A program made the position numbers and the translations under genes. A stretch of 64,000 bases of DNA from Sphingomonas sp. PP-CE-1A-559 (GTDB lineage: Bacteria > Pseudomonadota > Alphaproteobacteria > Sphingomonadales > Sphingomonadaceae): NCBI RefSeq assembly GCF_004340965.1, contig NZ_SLYA01000002.1, positions 992,001 to 1,056,000 of the forward strand. The letters run 5' to 3'. Positions 62,835 through 64,000 of the stretch are shown piece by piece. The notes below the pieces were generated by a model that was not told the DNA's origin, ran no database searches, and worked only from the letters and a program-made list of their open reading frames with translations. How positions within the stretch are numbered: the first letter of the stretch is position 1; every line of letters begins with the position of its first letter.

Positions 62835-62844
62835 CGACCGGCCC

Positions 62845-64000
62845 CTATTCGTGGCGTAGCGCGCGCGCGGGCTCGGCGCGGGCGACGCGCCAGGCCTGGC
62901 CGAAGACGGTCGCGCTCGCGATCAGCACCGCGGCGAGCGAGGCGCCGACAAAGAATAGCGGCGACAGCGCGATCCGGTCGTCGAACCCGCCTAGCCAGCG
63001 CTGCATCGCGACATAGGCGAGCGGCCACGCGACGAGGTTGGCGAGGATCACGGGTCGCAGGAACTGCCCGATCAACAGCCGCAACACCTCGGCGGTCGAG
63101 GCGCCGAGCGTCTTGCGGATGCCGATTTCCTTGACGCGCCGCGCGGTGTCGAACGCCGCCAGCCCGTAGAGCCCGATGCAGCCGATCAGGATCGCCAGCA
63201 CCGCACCAATCGTGAACAGCCGCGAGCGTTGCGCATCCGCCTTGTAATAGCGCTGGTACAGATTGTCCTCGACCGAGCGCGCCTCGAACGGAACGCCGGG
63301 AATGACGCGCTTCCACGCCGCCTCGAGTGCCGCCATCATCGTCTTCGCATCGCGGCCGGCGTAGCGTACCGCCGCGAACGGCGAGAGGATATCGACGGTG
63401 TTGTAGTTGTAGGCGACCGGCGTGACGGCATCGCGCGGGCTCCTGAAGCGCAGGTCGTCGACTATGCCGATAATGGTCGAGTCCCGCTCGCCGTCGTTGA
63501 TCGCCTGTCCCAGTGCGGCGGCCGGCGACGCGAAGCCCAGCGCGGTCACCGCGGTCCGGTTGATCACCACATTGGGCCCTGCCCGCTTGCGTTCGGCAAG
63601 CGTCAACAGGCCGCGGTCGTCGGCATGCGCGGCGTCGAACAGGCGCCCCGCGACGAGACGCGCGCCGTACACGCGGAAATAGTCGCGGCCCGTGCCGACA
63701 TCCATCAACGATATCTTGCTGCCGGACGCTCCTGCGCGACTATATCCCGAGAAATTGGTCGTGCTCTGGTCGCCCGGGGCGTTGTTCGCAACCGTGACAC
63801 CGGTGACGCCGGGGGCCGCCGCGAGGCTGCGCAGGATCGCCGCGCGCTGTGGGGAGTCGATCCCACCGGTCATCAGCGACCGCACGATCATCAATCCGTC
63901 GCGGCGAAACCCGAGATCGGCGTCACGAATATGCTCGGTCTGTTTGAGCATGACTCCGGTCGCGATGGCGAACGCGATCGCGATCGCGAACTGCACGACC
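62845..64000 (-). CDS. MacB/FtsX-type ABC permease, C-terminal part (partial)
   Basis: At least 385 residues, continuing past the window end. It has the periplasmic MacB-type domain and then the FtsX helices LFTIGAVLAILIGCIGLYGL, with the conserved RRVKEIGIRKTLGAS loop. It ends ARALRHE. It is a tandem paralogue of the broken permease that follows 10 bases later. Such permeases work with an ATPase and periplasmic adaptor in export or signalling. Those partners lie outside the window. Confidence 0.85.
   Translation of the reverse strand, partial: VVQFAIAIAFAIATGVMLKQTEHIRDADLGFRRDGLMIVRSLMTGGIDSPQRAAILRSLAAAPGVTGVTVANNAPGDQSTTNFSGYSRAGASGSKISLMDVGTGRDYFRVYGARLVAGRLFDAAHADDRGLLTLAERKRAGPNVVINRTAVTALGFASPAAALGQAINDGERDSTIIGIVDDLRFRSPRDAVTPVAYNYNTVDILSPFAAVRYAGRDAKTMMAALEAAWKRVIPGVPFEARSVEDNLYQRYYKADAQRSRLFTIGAVLAILIGCIGLYGLAAFDTARRVKEIGIRKTLGASTAEVLRLLIGQFLRPVILANLVAWPLAYVAMQRWLGGFDDRIALSPLFFVGASLAAVLIASATVFGQAWRVARAEPARALRHE

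Overview
The window looks like the chromosome of a sphingomonad (Sphingomonas or a close relative, Alphaproteobacteria). GC content is high, genes are tightly packed and translationally coupled, TonB-dependent receptors and secreted alpha/beta hydrolases are frequent, and there is a carotenoid tailoring set (CrtW ketolase, CrtZ hydroxylase, a CrtG-like hydroxylase and a CrtX-like glucosyltransferase). This is inferred from gene content only. I saw no rRNA, tRNA, CRISPR array, insertion sequence or prophage.

Left part, 1-16720: substrate uptake and catabolism. A sux-like sucrose locus comes first: the tail of a TonB receptor, an amylosucrase/sucrose hydrolase and a sucrose-type MFS carrier. 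After a class A beta-lactamase-fold protein that lacks the usual Glu166, a minus-strand locus runs from 14731 to 4828. It holds a type B carboxylesterase, an SDR, a TonB receptor, an FAD-linked D-2-hydroxyacid dehydrogenase, an HSL-type esterase, an MFS carrier and an AraC/GntR regulator pair. The same 15-bp palindrome lies upstream of the receptor and upstream of the regulator pair, which ties the locus together. A Nudix hydrolase and an FMN-dependent 2-hydroxyacid dehydrogenase follow.

Middle part, 16855-36404. An NrtR-type regulator, a soluble SPFH protein and a NAD-kinase-like protein form an operon behind a perfect 43-bp palindrome. Two coupled DUF4139 secreted proteins follow. The most striking region is 23286-36404: thirteen same-strand genes, most overlapping by 1-10 bases. 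They encode inositol-3-phosphate synthase, an HD-like protein, a Trm112/SAM methyltransferase, a Gfo/Idh/MocA dehydrogenase, a zinc-ribbon/metallo-beta-lactamase protein, a YcaO enzyme, a TIM-barrel isomerase, a GT4, a PIG-L deacetylase, a GT2, a second GT4, a pyruvyl transferase and a second GT2. I match this to no characterised pathway. It reads as biosynthesis of an inositol-derived, glycosylated, YcaO-modified product.

Right part, 36453-64000: accessory and housekeeping genes. These are an HNH protein, a stress-type SDR, the carotenoid genes, a PAP2 protein, two DUF885 metallopeptidase-like proteins, two secreted esterases with xylan-esterase features, an SDR/AraC divergent pair, small hypotheticals, an AKR-SDR pair, a class C beta-lactamase-type hydrolase, a gamma-glutamyltransferase/formamidase pair, a DUF2236 protein and an orphan barstar. 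At the end are tandem MacB/FtsX-type permeases. One is broken by an in-frame stop and a lost C-terminus; the other runs off the window.
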